DNA of 64,000 nucleotides from Flavobacteriaceae bacterium (GCA_013215095.1 JABSPM010000097.1:1-64000); one strand, 5' to 3'. Shown: positions 46,374 to 55,980, counted from the stretch's first letter. Notes: generated by a model not told the origin, from the letters alone. A program made the numbers and translations.

Positions 46374-48152
46374 ATGAATATAACCAAACACATCACCCTA
46401 TTACTTTTAGTTTTTGCTACCAGTTTAGCAACAGCACAAGTAAGTTTTGAAGCCAAATTAAGCAAGAAAACACTTGGTGTTAATGAGCGCTTACGAATAG
46501 ACTTTGTAATGAATAAGGATGGCGATAACTTCAATGCACCAAGTTTTGATAATTTTACGGTGGTTGGCGGCCCAAATCAATCTATTAGTACATCTTGGGT
46601 TAATGGCAAACGATCCTTTAAAAAAACCTATAGTTTTTTTTTAAAACCCAAAAAACGCGGCACATTTACTATTGAGCAAGGGACTATAGAAATTGCAGGT
46701 CAAACCTATAAAACCTCTCCGGTTAAGGTAAAAGTGACAGCTGCTGTAGATAAGCCAAAAGACCCTAACGATCCAAGCTTTATTGCAGATCAAAGCATTC
46801 ATTTAGTGGCTGAAGTTTCTAATACAAATCCTTATCTCAATGAAGCCATAACGGTGGTGTATAAGCTCTATGTGTCTCCAAATACAGGTGTAGATAATTG
46901 GAGAGAAATTGATATACCACGCTATAATGATTTTTGGAGTCAAAGCATTGATGTCAAAGGATTGCAAGTCCAAAACGGAACTTACAAAGGCGAAGAGTAT
47001 AGATATGTGGTGCTTAGAAAAACCGTGCTCTATCCACAAAAGACAGGGAAACTTAACATAGAGCCTTTGACTTTAGATATTTCGGTGCAGGTACCAGGCA
47101 GTCAACGCGATATTTTTGGACGACGCGTGATGCGTTCAGCGAGTAAAACTGTTGCAGCAGGAAATAGAACAATTACCGTAAAGCCATTACCTGAAGAAAA
47201 TAAACCAGTTGGTTTTACAGGAGCTGTTGGAGATTTCGATTTTACAATGACTTCTAATAAAAATCAATTGAAAGCATCTGAGGCTTTACAAATAAAGCTA
47301 GAGGTTACAGGAAAAGGGAATTTGAAACTGTTTAATGTTCCAGAGTTAACTCTTCCAAGCGCTTTAGAAGTATATGAGCCAGAACATAAAGAAAGCGTAA
47401 GAACTACGCTTTCAGGAATGCAGGGTTCAATTTCAGATACTTATACCGTAGTGCCAAATTATCAAGGCAAATATCCAATTCCAGAGGTACGATTTTCTTA
47501 TTTTGACCTTAAATCTAAACGCTATAAAACCATCACATCGAAAGACCTTGTTGTTAATGTAACTGAAGGTCCAAATAGTGCATCTGTACCAATATCTGCA
47601 GAAGGAAGTACAAATGCTACTAAACAGCAAGTTAGAAGTAATGGCAATCAATTTGCCTCGTTTAAAACTACGTCAAATTTTGATAGTATAGCCAGTGAGA
47701 ACTTCTTTAAATCAGCATTGTTTTGGTGGCTGTTAGCTTTACCGTTTTTAACTATTCCTATTGCTATTTTTATTCGAAAACACAGCGACCAACGCGCTGC
47801 GGATGTTGTTGGTAACCGCAGGCGACAAACCCAAAAATTAGCACGAAAATATTTGAGCGAAGCTAAAAAAGTCATCGGAAATAAAGATACCTTTTACAAT
47901 GCATTGGAACGTGCCTTGCACAATTATTTAAAATCAAAATTAAAGATAGAAACAAGTGATTTTAATAAGGATAAAATACAAGAATTATTGAGGAAAAAAT
48001 CTGTAGATGATAATACTATAACGGCATTTAATGCTCTGCTTAAAAGTTGTGAATTAGCAAGATATACGCCATTTTCTAATGTAGAAATGCAGCAAGACTA
48101 CGATAAAGCAGGACATGTAATTTCAACCTTGGATAAACAAATTAAACGATAA
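46374..48152 (+). CDS. batD: Aerotolerance protein BatD
   Basis: 592 residues. The signal MNITKHITLLLLVFATSLATAQ is followed by several Ig-like beta domains (LSKKTLGVNERLRIDFVM, FTVVGGPNQSISTSWVNGKR, then VGDFDFTMTSNKNQLKASEA). One membrane helix (about 445-463) and a cytoplasmic helical tail (LARKYLSEAKKVIGN) complete it. The layout is the full-length oxygen-tolerance BatD. Its stop overlaps the batE ATG by one base. Confidence 0.92.
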   Translation: MNITKHITLLLLVFATSLATAQVSFEAKLSKKTLGVNERLRIDFVMNKDGDNFNAPSFDNFTVVGGPNQSISTSWVNGKRSFKKTYSFFLKPKKRGTFTIEQGTIEIAGQTYKTSPVKVKVTAAVDKPKDPNDPSFIADQSIHLVAEVSNTNPYLNEAITVVYKLYVSPNTGVDNWREIDIPRYNDFWSQSIDVKGLQVQNGTYKGEEYRYVVLRKTVLYPQKTGKLNIEPLTLDISVQVPGSQRDIFGRRVMRSASKTVAAGNRTITVKPLPEENKPVGFTGAVGDFDFTMTSNKNQLKASEALQIKLEVTGKGNLKLFNVPELTLPSALEVYEPEHKESVRTTLSGMQGSISDTYTVVPNYQGKYPIPEVRFSYFDLKSKRYKTITSKDLVVNVTEGPNSASVPISAEGSTNATKQQVRSNGNQFASFKTTSNFDSIASENFFKSALFWWLLALPFLTIPIAIFIRKHSDQRAADVVGNRRRQTQKLARKYLSEAKKVIGNKDTFYNALERALHNYLKSKLKIETSDFNKDKIQELLRKKSVDDNTITAFNALLKSCELARYTPFSNVEMQQDYDKAGHVISTLDKQIKR

Positions 48153-48907
48153 TGAAAAGCTTAGTTTATATATTACTTTTTATGAGTGCTATTGTTTTTG
48201 GTCAGAGCAATACATTATTTGAACAAGGAAATCGGTTGTATAATGAAGGTAAGTATCAAGATGCTATAAATAGTTATAAGATGATTTTGGAGCATGGAGA
48301 ACATTCTGCTGAGTTGTATTATAATCTTGCAAATGCACATTATAAGCTTAATCATATAGGACCTAGTATTTATTATTACGAAAAAGCATTACAGCTAAAT
48401 CCTCATGACCCAGAAATTCTAAACAACGCAAGTTTTGCTAGAAAAATGACTGTAGATGCTATTGAGGTTATTCCAGAAGTTGGACTTACGCGCATAATAA
48501 AAAACATAACAAACAGCTATAGTTTTGATACTTGGGCAATTATGACGGTGACTTTTGTCTTTGTTTTTGTAATACTCTTTTTGTGCTATTACTTTTCTTA
48601 TGGGAGCAATAGTAAGCGCATATTATTTGTGTCTAGCTTGGTGTCAATCGTACTGGCGCTTATGACTTTAGGTTTTGCCTTTAAAAAATTTGATTTAGAT
48701 AAAATCGACCAGCCAGCTATTGTTTTTGCTAAAGAATCTAGAATCATGACAGAACCAAACCTTAGAAGTGAAGAAGCGTTTAGACTGCACGAAGGGACTA
48801 AAGTACAGATCTTAGAAACTCTTGAAGGTTGGAAAAAAATTAAACTATCTAACGGTGAAATGGGTTGGATAACAGAAGATGATATTAGACGAGTTCGAAA
48901 TTTTTAA
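48152..48907 (+). CDS. batE: Aerotolerance protein BatE, TPR and SH3-like
   Basis: 251 residues. The signal MKSLVYILLFMSAIVFGQ, TPR repeats (about 24-100: EQGNRLYNEGKYQDAINSYK, LYYNLANAHYKLN), two membrane helices (about 128-150 and 158-178) and a C-terminal SH3-like domain (RIMTEPNLRSEEAFRL, GWKKIKLSNGEMGWI) are in BatE order. It is the last gene of the operon. Confidence 0.9.
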   Translation: MKSLVYILLFMSAIVFGQSNTLFEQGNRLYNEGKYQDAINSYKMILEHGEHSAELYYNLANAHYKLNHIGPSIYYYEKALQLNPHDPEILNNASFARKMTVDAIEVIPEVGLTRIIKNITNSYSFDTWAIMTVTFVFVFVILFLCYYFSYGSNSKRILFVSSLVSIVLALMTLGFAFKKFDLDKIDQPAIVFAKESRIMTEPNLRSEEAFRLHEGTKVQILETLEGWKKIKLSNGEMGWITEDDIRRVRNF

Positions 48908-48940
48908 TTGTTATTTAACAGGAATTTAAAGCGCAAATGT

Positions 48941-48948
48941 TATATTTG
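48941..48948 (+). promoter_or_regulatory. -7 element TATATTTG of the 48971 gene
   Basis: A perfect TAnnTTTG match 22 bases before the ATG. It marks a new transcript separate from the Bat operon. Confidence 0.5.
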
Positions 48949-48970
48949 TTAGTATAACCTTATAAATTCT

Positions 48971-49258
48971 ATGCATAAACGACTGTTTTCTATATTTTTT
49001 TCGATTATTTTTTTAGCAGTCGTAGCACTCCCTACTATTGATCAAGTCTTGTTAGATGGATTTGATATGGAAATAGAAATTAGCATCGATGAAGAAGAAT
49101 CTAAAGATAAAAAAACACTGGAATTCAAGATGCTAATGCATCGTGAAGACTACAGTGCTCATATAGCGCTTCATACTAGTAATATTGATGATTTTTATCA
49201 CAACAGTTATGCAGATCTGCATTTAGAATGCTTTTGTCCTCCACCTGAATATTGTTAG
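48971..49258 (+). CDS. Small exported or membrane-anchored protein
   Basis: 95 residues. A hydrophobic start (about 4-22: RLFSIFFSIIFLAVVALP) is followed by an acidic middle (EIEISIDEEESKDKK) and an odd tail, CFCPPPEYC, with three Cys. No family is recognised. It begins a same-strand cluster with the DUF2490, SulP and carbonic anhydrase genes and has its own promoter. A link to anion transport is a guess from position only. Confidence 0.65.
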   Translation: MHKRLFSIFFSIIFLAVVALPTIDQVLLDGFDMEIEISIDEEESKDKKTLEFKMLMHREDYSAHIALHTSNIDDFYHNSYADLHLECFCPPPEYC

Positions 49259-49323
49259 TATTTTTTAGTTATATAGCTTTTAGTTAAGCTTAAAAATTAT
49301 ACTTAAATTATTTACATTCAACA

Positions 49324-49986
49324 ATGAAATACAAGATTTTAATCTTAAGCATATTATGTGCTTGTCCTTTTATAAATACAGCCCAATCCAGTGATTTTGG
49401 TAACTGGATCATTTATTTTGGAAATAAACAAATCAATAATAAATGGAATTGGCACCACGAAGTACAGTATAGAAACTATGATGCAATTGGTGATTTAGAA
49501 CAATTGTTATTGCGCACTGGTTTTGGATATAACTTAACAGAAAACAACAATAATATTCTCTTAGGTTACGGTTACATTGCCTCAGAAAATTATAGTGCAG
49601 GTACTACCGATAAACATGCAGTAAACGAGCATCGTATTTATCAACAATTTACAACCAAACAATCTGTAGGAAAATTAAAATTATCCCATCGTTATCGGTT
49701 TGAACAACGTTTTGTAGAGGACGATTTTAAGATGCGTTTGCGATATTTTTTAAGCCTTAAATTACCATTTAATACAAACGAAGAAGGTGATTATAAATGG
49801 TATGCTTCGACTTATAATGAGATTTTTTTAAATACCGAATCTAGTGTGTTTGATAGAAATCGATTATATGGCGGCTTAGGGTATAAACTGAACAAATCCA
49901 TTCGTTTTGAATTGGGGTACATGAATCAGTTTTTTGAAAATTCTGGACGTGATCAGCTGAATATAATCACCTTCGTTAATTTTTAA
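49324..49986 (+). CDS. DUF2490 outer-membrane beta-barrel protein
   Basis: 220 residues. The signal peptide ends near INTAQ20. The mature part has regularly spaced strands (WNWHHEVQYRNYDAIGDLEQ, LRTGFGYNLTENN, LKLSHRYRFEQRF) and ends in aromatic/hydrophobic residues (NIITFVNF), as in outer-membrane barrels. DUF2490 proteins have no fixed function. It lies 15 nt ahead of the SulP gene, suggesting co-transcription and a possible outer-membrane route for the same anion. Confidence 0.8.
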   Translation: MKYKILILSILCACPFINTAQSSDFGNWIIYFGNKQINNKWNWHHEVQYRNYDAIGDLEQLLLRTGFGYNLTENNNNILLGYGYIASENYSAGTTDKHAVNEHRIYQQFTTKQSVGKLKLSHRYRFEQRFVEDDFKMRLRYFLSLKLPFNTNEEGDYKWYASTYNEIFLNTESSVFDRNRLYGGLGYKLNKSIRFELGYMNQFFENSGRDQLNIITFVNF

Positions 49987-50001
49987 ACTTTTTAAACCAT
50001 T

Positions 50002-51873
50002 ATGCGTATGAAGAATCTTTTTTCGAATATTAAGGGTGATGCTCTAGGGGGTATTACCGCAGGAATCGTGGCCTTACCATTAGCCTTAGCCTTTGGTGTT
50101 TCATCAGGACTTGGACCAAGTGCGGGATTATATGGCGCTATTTTTATTGCATTCTTCGCTGCACTTTTTGGAGGAACAAACACACAAATTTCAGGACCTA
50201 CGGCACCTATGACCGCTGTAAGTATGGTTATTATTGCCGGTATTATTGCTGCTAACGATGGTGTTATAGAAAAAGCATTACCTGCTATATTAACTGTATT
50301 TCTACTTGCCGGATTAATGCAAGTTGGTCTAGGAGTAATGGGTTTGGGAAAATATATTAGATATATACCATATCCTGTAGTTTCTGGATTTATGACTGCT
50401 ATTGGTGTCATCATTTTGATTACACAAATTTTACCAGCACTTGGATATTATCCAAAGGAGGATGAAGTGTTTGTAAATCAGTTTAAACCCAAAGCAGAAG
50501 AGGTCATTTTAGATAATATATTGAAAGAAGAAGCTGGTGAGGGTATATTGGTTTTAGAAGATTTTAGAGAAACAATTAAACGTGCTGAGAAAATCACTCA
50601 AGACGATATTTTAAAAGAATCACAGACCTTGGCTGCTAAGGAAGCCTCAGGAGTTTTGGGAGCGATTAAAGTATTGCCAAACGCCTTAAAAAACTTCAAG
50701 TGGTTAGAGCTTATTTTGGCTTTAGGCACGATATTTATCATTTATAGTTTTAAACGTATTACGACCAAAATTCCAAGTACGTTGGTCGCATTAATTGTAA
50801 TGTCTGCAATAGCTATATTGGGAGGGTTAGATTATAAACCAATCCCTGAAATACCTAATGGTTTGCCAGAATTTCAAACAGGTATTTTTACTAATTTTAG
50901 CATAAGTAGTCTTACGCCTTATGTGTTTACAGCCTTAACTTTAGCCTTATTAGGAGCAATTGACTCCTTATTAACCTCTGTTGTTGCAGATAATATGACT
51001 AAAACTAAACACAAACCAAATAAAGAACTGGTGGGTCAAGGGATTGGAAATAGTATTGCGGCATTGTTTGGAGGAATTCCTGGAGCAGGTGCAACCATTC
51101 GTACTGTGGTAAATATCAACTCAGGAGGTAAAACCAAACTTTCAGGGATGATAGCTGGGGTATTGTTATTTTTTATTTTATTGGCTTTAGCTCCTTTAGC
51201 GTCTCAGATTCCAGAGGCGGTTTTAGCAGGAATCCTTATCACTGTAGGTATTGGTGTAATGGATTATAAAGGCTTAAAAGCGATACCATCATTACCAAAA
51301 GATATCAAATTAGGGCCTATAAGATTAAGTTCGGAAGTCTTAGTGATGCTTATTGTATTGGTGCTATCAACATTTTGGGATTTGGTCTATGCTGTAGGTG
51401 TTGGATTAATTATCGCTTCGTTAATGTTTTTGAAGAAGATAGGTGATCTTACGGCTGAGCGTTCAGATGTTAAAAACCTTAGTGAAGAAAAGTGGAAGGA
51501 TGAGGTTAATTTTCCAAGTAACTTAAAGGAAGAGGTGTTTATTAAACACATTAAAGGACCTTTATTTTTTGGTTCTACTAGCGAGTTTAAGGCGCTTTCA
51601 CAACAAATACCAGCTACTGCAACAAATGTAATCATTCGGTTAGATCGCATGCAGTATATGGATCAATCCGGATTATATGCTATGGAAGATGTAATTCAAG
51701 ATTTAAAAACTAAAAATGTCGATGTTCTATTTGTAGGCCTATTAAAACAGCCAAGATATATGATGGAACGTATTGATATTATTCCAGATTTTATTCCAGA
51801 ACAGCGTATATTCGAAACGTTCGATGACTGTCTGTTTTGGATTAAAGACAATGTAAAAGACGAAATTAATTAA
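50002..51873 (+). CDS. SulP-family anion transporter with STAS domain
   Basis: 623 residues. About 11-12 membrane helices open with GITAGIVALPLALAFGVSSG. The FGGTNTQISGPTAPM and VVADNMTKTKHKPNKELVGQ signatures are typical of SulP. A cytoplasmic STAS domain fills the last 110 residues (VIIRLDRMQYMDQSGLYAME). A carbonic anhydrase starts 16 nt later, as in BicA-like bicarbonate systems. Sulfate transport remains possible. Confidence 0.92.
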   Translation: MRMKNLFSNIKGDALGGITAGIVALPLALAFGVSSGLGPSAGLYGAIFIAFFAALFGGTNTQISGPTAPMTAVSMVIIAGIIAANDGVIEKALPAILTVFLLAGLMQVGLGVMGLGKYIRYIPYPVVSGFMTAIGVIILITQILPALGYYPKEDEVFVNQFKPKAEEVILDNILKEEAGEGILVLEDFRETIKRAEKITQDDILKESQTLAAKEASGVLGAIKVLPNALKNFKWLELILALGTIFIIYSFKRITTKIPSTLVALIVMSAIAILGGLDYKPIPEIPNGLPEFQTGIFTNFSISSLTPYVFTALTLALLGAIDSLLTSVVADNMTKTKHKPNKELVGQGIGNSIAALFGGIPGAGATIRTVVNINSGGKTKLSGMIAGVLLFFILLALAPLASQIPEAVLAGILITVGIGVMDYKGLKAIPSLPKDIKLGPIRLSSEVLVMLIVLVLSTFWDLVYAVGVGLIIASLMFLKKIGDLTAERSDVKNLSEEKWKDEVNFPSNLKEEVFIKHIKGPLFFGSTSEFKALSQQIPATATNVIIRLDRMQYMDQSGLYAMEDVIQDLKTKNVDVLFVGLLKQPRYMMERIDIIPDFIPEQRIFETFDDCLFWIKDNVKDEIN

Positions 51874-51889
51874 ACTTAAATCAAATAAT

Positions 51890-52522
51890 ATGGTGAAAAA
51901 TATTGCAATTACAAAAGAAACTCAAGATACATTAACACCACAATCTGTATTGGCAGATTTATTAGAAGGAAATAACAGATTTACTTCAGGCGCAAGCCAA
52001 CAGTTAGATAACTCTGCATTAGTAGAACAAACAGTTGGTGGACAATTTCCAAAAGCAGTAGTATTATCTTGTATAGATTCCAGAGTACCAGTAGAAACAG
52101 TACTGGATCAGGCTATTGGAGATATCTTTGTAGCGCGAGTTGCTGGAAACTTTGAAAACACCGATATTCTGGGAAGTATGGAGTATTCTTGTAAAGTAGC
52201 TGGGAGTAAGTTAGTTTTAGTTCTAGGGCACGAAGCTTGTGGTGCTGTAAAGGCAGCCTGTGACGGTGTTGAGCTAGGGAATATTACAGCAATGTTAAAC
52301 AATATTTTACCTGCTGTAAAACAATCTGCAGAGCAGATAGAGGGAGAAACGAATTCTTCAAACGGTGAATTTGTGGCTAAAACTGTTGAAAACAATGTAA
52401 GATTAACTATGGATCGTATCAGAGAAAAAAGTCCAATTCTTAAAGAAATGGAAGATCAAGGAGCGATCAAAATAGTTGGAGGTGTTTACATGTTGTCTTC
52501 AGGAAAAGTTGAAATGCTATAG
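51890..52522 (+). CDS. Beta-class carbonic anhydrase
   Basis: 210 residues. It interconverts CO2 and bicarbonate. Zinc ligands and catalytic pair are C61, D63, R65, H114 and C117 (LSCIDSRVP, LGHEACGAV). No signal peptide is present, so it is cytoplasmic. It follows the SulP transporter directly, which supports supply of imported bicarbonate to carboxylases or pH balance. Confidence 0.95.
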   Translation: MVKNIAITKETQDTLTPQSVLADLLEGNNRFTSGASQQLDNSALVEQTVGGQFPKAVVLSCIDSRVPVETVLDQAIGDIFVARVAGNFENTDILGSMEYSCKVAGSKLVLVLGHEACGAVKAACDGVELGNITAMLNNILPAVKQSAEQIEGETNSSNGEFVAKTVENNVRLTMDRIREKSPILKEMEDQGAIKIVGGVYMLSSGKVEML

Positions 52523-52542
52523 TATATTTTTAAAATATAAAT

Positions 52543-52566
52543 AACGCTGAAAGTTTGCGTTGTTTT
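52543..52566 (+). terminator. Weak terminator after the carbonic anhydrase gene
   Basis: AACGC pairs with GCGTT around TGAAAGTTT, followed by GTTTTA. The stem is short. Confidence 0.35.
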
Positions 52567-52612
52567 ATGTTGGTGTCAACGAATAAATACATCAAAATAA
52601 GCCTATTTTAAG

Positions 52613-52620
52613 TATATTTG
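52613..52620 (+). promoter_or_regulatory. -7 element TATATTTG of the AraC gene
   Basis: A perfect TAnnTTTG match with a 62-base leader. The -33 element is unclear. Confidence 0.45.
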
Positions 52621-52682
52621 CATAAAAGTAATAGAGGTTGAAATTATTATTTCAGCCTCTATTAGTTAAAAAATAACGATAT

Positions 52683-53534
52683 ATGTTTGAAGAAGTTCGT
52701 GTTCAAGATGGGTTTAATGTAGTAAAGTTGGATAATCAGACCTCTGAAATATTAAAATATGCTAAAGAGATTGATAATACACATATCCAATTACACTTTT
52801 GTACGCATCAATTAGGGCAATTGCATTATGGGCCTAGATATGCTATTGATGTCAAAGAAAACACGTCGTTATTACTATATAATCCAAACCAAAATTTACC
52901 CATAAATTTAACATTACAGCCAAAAGGAAAGTATGTTATTTTTATTGTAGCTATAAAGGTTTTTCATTCGTTTTTTTCTCAAGTAGCAGAGCTAATTCAC
53001 TTTTTGGATGAAGAAAATAAGGATAAAAAATACTACGTAGATAAAGTGTTGACACCCTCTGAGATCTTAGTGCTTAATCAACTTTTCACAGATCAAGCTA
53101 ATAACACTTTGCCAATGCTTTATACCAAAGCTAAGGTTTATGAGCTGCTTAGTTTGTATTTTAGCAAAACGCAAGAGAATAATCAAAGTTGTCCGTTTTT
53201 GGATACAGAGGAAAATGTAGAAAAGATTAAAAAAGCAAAACAAATTGTGATAAGTAATATAGCCGAACCTCCATCGTTGCAGGAGTTGGCGGACGAAGTG
53301 GGTTTGTCTTTGTCAAAGCTTAAAGAAGGCTTTAAGCATATTTATGGTGAATCGGTGTTTAACTTTTTATTAGACTATAAATTAGAGTATGCAAGAAAAA
53401 TGCTATTAACTAAACAGTACAATGTTTCTGAAATTAGTTTGCAAGTTGGTTATAGCACAGCTAGTCATTTTATTTCAGCGTTTAAAAAGAAATATGGGAC
53501 AACACCAAAGCAATACTTAATGAGTGTCTCTTAG
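52683..53534 (+). CDS. AraC-family transcriptional regulator
   Basis: 283 residues. The C-terminal 100 residues hold both helix-turn-helix units (PPSLQELADEVGLSLSKLKE and NVSEISLQVGYSTASHFISA), then the AraC end motif FKKKYGTTPKQYL. The N-terminal 180 residues are a sensing domain with no clear family. It stands alone. Its stop overlaps the convergent cvpA stop (TTAG). The target genes are unknown. Confidence 0.92.
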   Translation: MFEEVRVQDGFNVVKLDNQTSEILKYAKEIDNTHIQLHFCTHQLGQLHYGPRYAIDVKENTSLLLYNPNQNLPINLTLQPKGKYVIFIVAIKVFHSFFSQVAELIHFLDEENKDKKYYVDKVLTPSEILVLNQLFTDQANNTLPMLYTKAKVYELLSLYFSKTQENNQSCPFLDTEENVEKIKKAKQIVISNIAEPPSLQELADEVGLSLSKLKEGFKHIYGESVFNFLLDYKLEYARKMLLTKQYNVSEISLQVGYSTASHFISAFKKKYGTTPKQYLMSVS

Positions 53535-54073
53535 TCGTTTTCTTTAGTGCTGTTTTGGTTGGTTTGAGTAGTATCATCATTGGACGAGCCCAAGAAATTA
53601 GGCAATACCATAGGAGCTATGGATTTTACAGGCTTATAAAGTACAGCACCTTCGAGGTCTTCCTGTGATACAAAAGGAAGTGTAGCATTCATTTCAGCAA
53701 AAATCATAAGTATAATACTTAGTATCATTGCTATTTTAAGTCCTCCAAAAGCGCCACCTAATACTTTGTTAAGCAAACCTAATGCAGCAAAATTTGCGAG
53801 TTTTGTTAACGCTTTCCCTGCTAGTGAAATGACTAAAACAATAATGATAAAGGTAATGGCAAAGGCAATGATATTAATGGTTTTTTCATTCCAATCTACA
53901 TGCTCCATTAAAAATTCGGCAGCAAAATTACTAAAGTGAATTGCGCCATATACGCCAGCAATAAGGGCAATTAACGATGCGACTTCGACAAATAAGCCTT
54001 TCATTAATCCGCGTATAAAACCAAATAAAATTAATGCCCCCAAAATAATATCAATAACAGTCATGTCAGCCAA
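53531..54073 (-). CDS. CvpA family membrane protein
   Basis: 180 residues. It has about four membrane helices (VIDIILGALILFGFIRGLMK, VASLIALIAGVYGAIHF, AFAITFIIIVLVISLA and KIAMILSIILMIFAEM), with the CvpA Gly-rich loop LNKVLGGAFGGLK. The tail is hydrophilic (SSNDDTTQTNQNST). CvpA homologues are linked to envelope homeostasis and colicin V production in E. coli. It is divergent from the 54205 gene. Confidence 0.88.
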   Translation of the reverse strand: MADMTVIDIILGALILFGFIRGLMKGLFVEVASLIALIAGVYGAIHFSNFAAEFLMEHVDWNEKTINIIAFAITFIIIVLVISLAGKALTKLANFAALGLLNKVLGGAFGGLKIAMILSIILMIFAEMNATLPFVSQEDLEGAVLYKPVKSIAPMVLPNFLGSSNDDTTQTNQNSTKEND

Positions 54074-54162
54074 AATTTAATGTGCATCTAAATTAATAAT
54101 TTTGAGTAAAGCTGCGCAATGAAGTTGGGTAAATTTGTTTTCTAGCAATATATATACCTAAT

Positions 54163-54196
54163 TTTGTAGAAGGTATTTGAGAAGTCCTTACATTTG
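54163..54196 (+). promoter_or_regulatory. Promoter of the 54205 gene
   Basis: TTTG (54163-54166), 22 bases, then TACATTTG (54189-54196), a good -33/-7 pair of the Bacteroidota type. The ATG follows 8 nt later, so the mRNA would be nearly leaderless. Confidence 0.6.
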
Positions 54197-54204
54197 TAGC
54201 ATTT

Positions 54205-54561
54205 ATGGCAAGAGATCAACAATTAAAAGAACGCTGGAATGCAATCGTAGCTAAATTATCCCATAAATTTGCAGATGGCGAAATTTTGGATTTGGATGGG
54301 ATTATTTATCTTATTGGTGTTCAGGAGCTGGGGCAATTACATAGGAGATTCAAAAAAGACGAAAAAGTAAATCTTATGCATATTGCTATTTGTAGATTAT
54401 TGGAGCCTTATGGGTATTATGAGTTTGATTTTTTCGATGATCAAGGCTGGCCACATTACAAAGTTAAAGCAGAACTTCCAAATCTAAAGGCAGGTGAACA
54501 AAGTGTCTTAATGAAGGAAGCAGTGGTTAATTACTTCTTAGAAAAAGAGTTTATTTCTTAG
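54205..54561 (+). CDS. Conserved small cytoplasmic protein of unknown function
   Basis: 118 residues, acidic/basic mixed, with no signal peptide or membrane helix. LDGIIYLIGVQELGQLHRRF and GYYEFDFFDDQGWPHYKVKA read as a compact soluble domain. Proteins like this lie near pheS in related flavobacteria. No function is known to me. It lacks any catalytic motif I can name. Confidence 0.75.
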   Translation: MARDQQLKERWNAIVAKLSHKFADGEILDLDGIIYLIGVQELGQLHRRFKKDEKVNLMHIAICRLLEPYGYYEFDFFDDQGWPHYKVKAELPNLKAGEQSVLMKEAVVNYFLEKEFIS

Positions 54562-54775
54562 TCTTATAAATTGGTTTTGATGCATTGGACGTTAAGAGGC
54601 GAGTTTTACAAAGTTCTCTAACAATCAAATGGTATTTTTTTAGAGTAGCAGTGAGTTGGGTGTGTTAAGCCGATGTACTTGTGCTAACTAAGATTTGTAA
54701 AGCAATAGTAATGACTCCCAAATTTATTTTGAAAAGACTCTTTTTATTAAAAAGCAGTTTTTTATATAAAATCAT

Positions 54776-54783
54776 TAAATTTG
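54776..54783 (+). promoter_or_regulatory. -7 element TAAATTTG of pheS
   Basis: A perfect TAnnTTTG match 22 bases before the ATG at 54806. Confidence 0.5.
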
Positions 54784-54805
54784 CGACCTAATTTTGAAGG
54801 ATATC

Positions 54806-55825
54806 ATGATAGATAAGATCAAAGACCTTATAGCAGAAGCAGAGGCATTTACAGCACAGTCTAAAGATGAGATTGAAGCATTCCGAATAAAATTCTTGGG
54901 TTCTAAAGGCTTACTCAAAGAATTTTACGGCGAGATAAAAAATGTTGCAAATGAACAGAAGAAAGAATTTGGGCAAATTGTAAATCAGCTAAAGAACACA
55001 GCTCAAGACAAGGTTAATGCTTTAAAGGAAGAGTTAGAATCTAAAGAAGAAGATAAGGGCGTTTATGGCGATTTGTCTCGTCCTGGTGTACCGTTACAAT
55101 TAGGTGCGCGTCACCCTATTTCAATTGTAAAGAATCAAATTATCGATATCTTTTCTAGAATAGGATTTAATGTAAGCGAAGGGCCAGAAATTGAAGATGA
55201 TTGGCATAATTTTACAGCTTTAAATTTACCAGAGTATCATCCAGCACGTGACATGCAAGACACGTTTTTTATTCAAACTAATCCTGATATTTTATTACGA
55301 ACACATACGAGTTCTGTTCAGGTGCGATACATGGAAGATAACCAACCTCCTATACGCACAATTTCTCCAGGTCGTGTTTATAGAAATGAAGCAATATCTG
55401 CTCGTTCACACTGTTTTTTTCACCAAGTTGAAGGACTGTATATTGATAATAATGTGAGTTTTGCAGATTTAAAACAAACACTTCAATATTTTACAACAGA
55501 AATGTTTGGGAAATCTAAGATTAGATTGCGTCCGTCTTATTTTCCATTTACGGAGCCAAGTGCAGAGATTGATGTATATTGGGGTCTAGAAACGGAGTCC
55601 GACTATAAAATTACAAAAGGTACTGGATGGTTAGAAATTGGAGGCTGTGGTATGGTAGATCCAAATGTTTTAAAGAATTGTAATATTGATTCCAATGAAT
55701 ATTCGGGATTTGCATTTGGCGTTGGCGTGGATCGTATAGCTATGTTGTTGTATCAAATTAGTGATATACGTTTGTTAAGCGAAAATGACGTACGTTTCTT
55801 AGAACAGTTTAAATCAGCTTTATAG
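54806..55825 (+). CDS. pheS: Phenylalanine-tRNA ligase alpha subunit
   Basis: 339 residues from ATG at 54806. A TTG four codons upstream is less likely. The N-terminal coiled coil (about 1-90) is followed by the class II core: motif 1 RHPISIVKNQIIDIFSRIGF, motif 2 RTISPGRVYRNEAISARSHCF and motif 3 SGFAFGVGVDRIAMLLY. The beta subunit gene pheT is not in the window, which is common in Bacteroidota. A 19-bp hairpin follows. Confidence 0.96.
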   Translation: MIDKIKDLIAEAEAFTAQSKDEIEAFRIKFLGSKGLLKEFYGEIKNVANEQKKEFGQIVNQLKNTAQDKVNALKEELESKEEDKGVYGDLSRPGVPLQLGARHPISIVKNQIIDIFSRIGFNVSEGPEIEDDWHNFTALNLPEYHPARDMQDTFFIQTNPDILLRTHTSSVQVRYMEDNQPPIRTISPGRVYRNEAISARSHCFFHQVEGLYIDNNVSFADLKQTLQYFTTEMFGKSKIRLRPSYFPFTEPSAEIDVYWGLETESDYKITKGTGWLEIGGCGMVDPNVLKNCNIDSNEYSGFAFGVGVDRIAMLLYQISDIRLLSENDVRFLEQFKSAL

Positions 55826-55836
55826 TCACAAGTCAT

Positions 55837-55879
55837 AATAACCAAAACCCATTGCGATACGCAATGGGTTTTGGTTATT
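55837..55879. terminator. Perfect 19-bp hairpin between pheS and the CocE-type hydrolase
   Basis: The arm at 55837-55855 (including ACCAAAACCCATTGC) is exactly complementary to 55861-55879 around GATAC. It lies between convergent genes. It has no long T-run, but the strong stem makes termination in both directions likely. Confidence 0.8.
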
Positions 55880-55980
55880 ATACCTTGATCCATTTGAGTG
55901 ACTTGAATACAACGCTCTTTTCTCCTTACGCTACTTTTACGGATGATTGTATTAGATACACTCAAACGAGATGAGAGACG

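Noticed and set aside
49992-50414. 140-codon minus-strand frame inside the SulP gene
   Set aside because: Opposite-strand shadow of a membrane protein; Ile/Pro/Ala-biased and without control signals.
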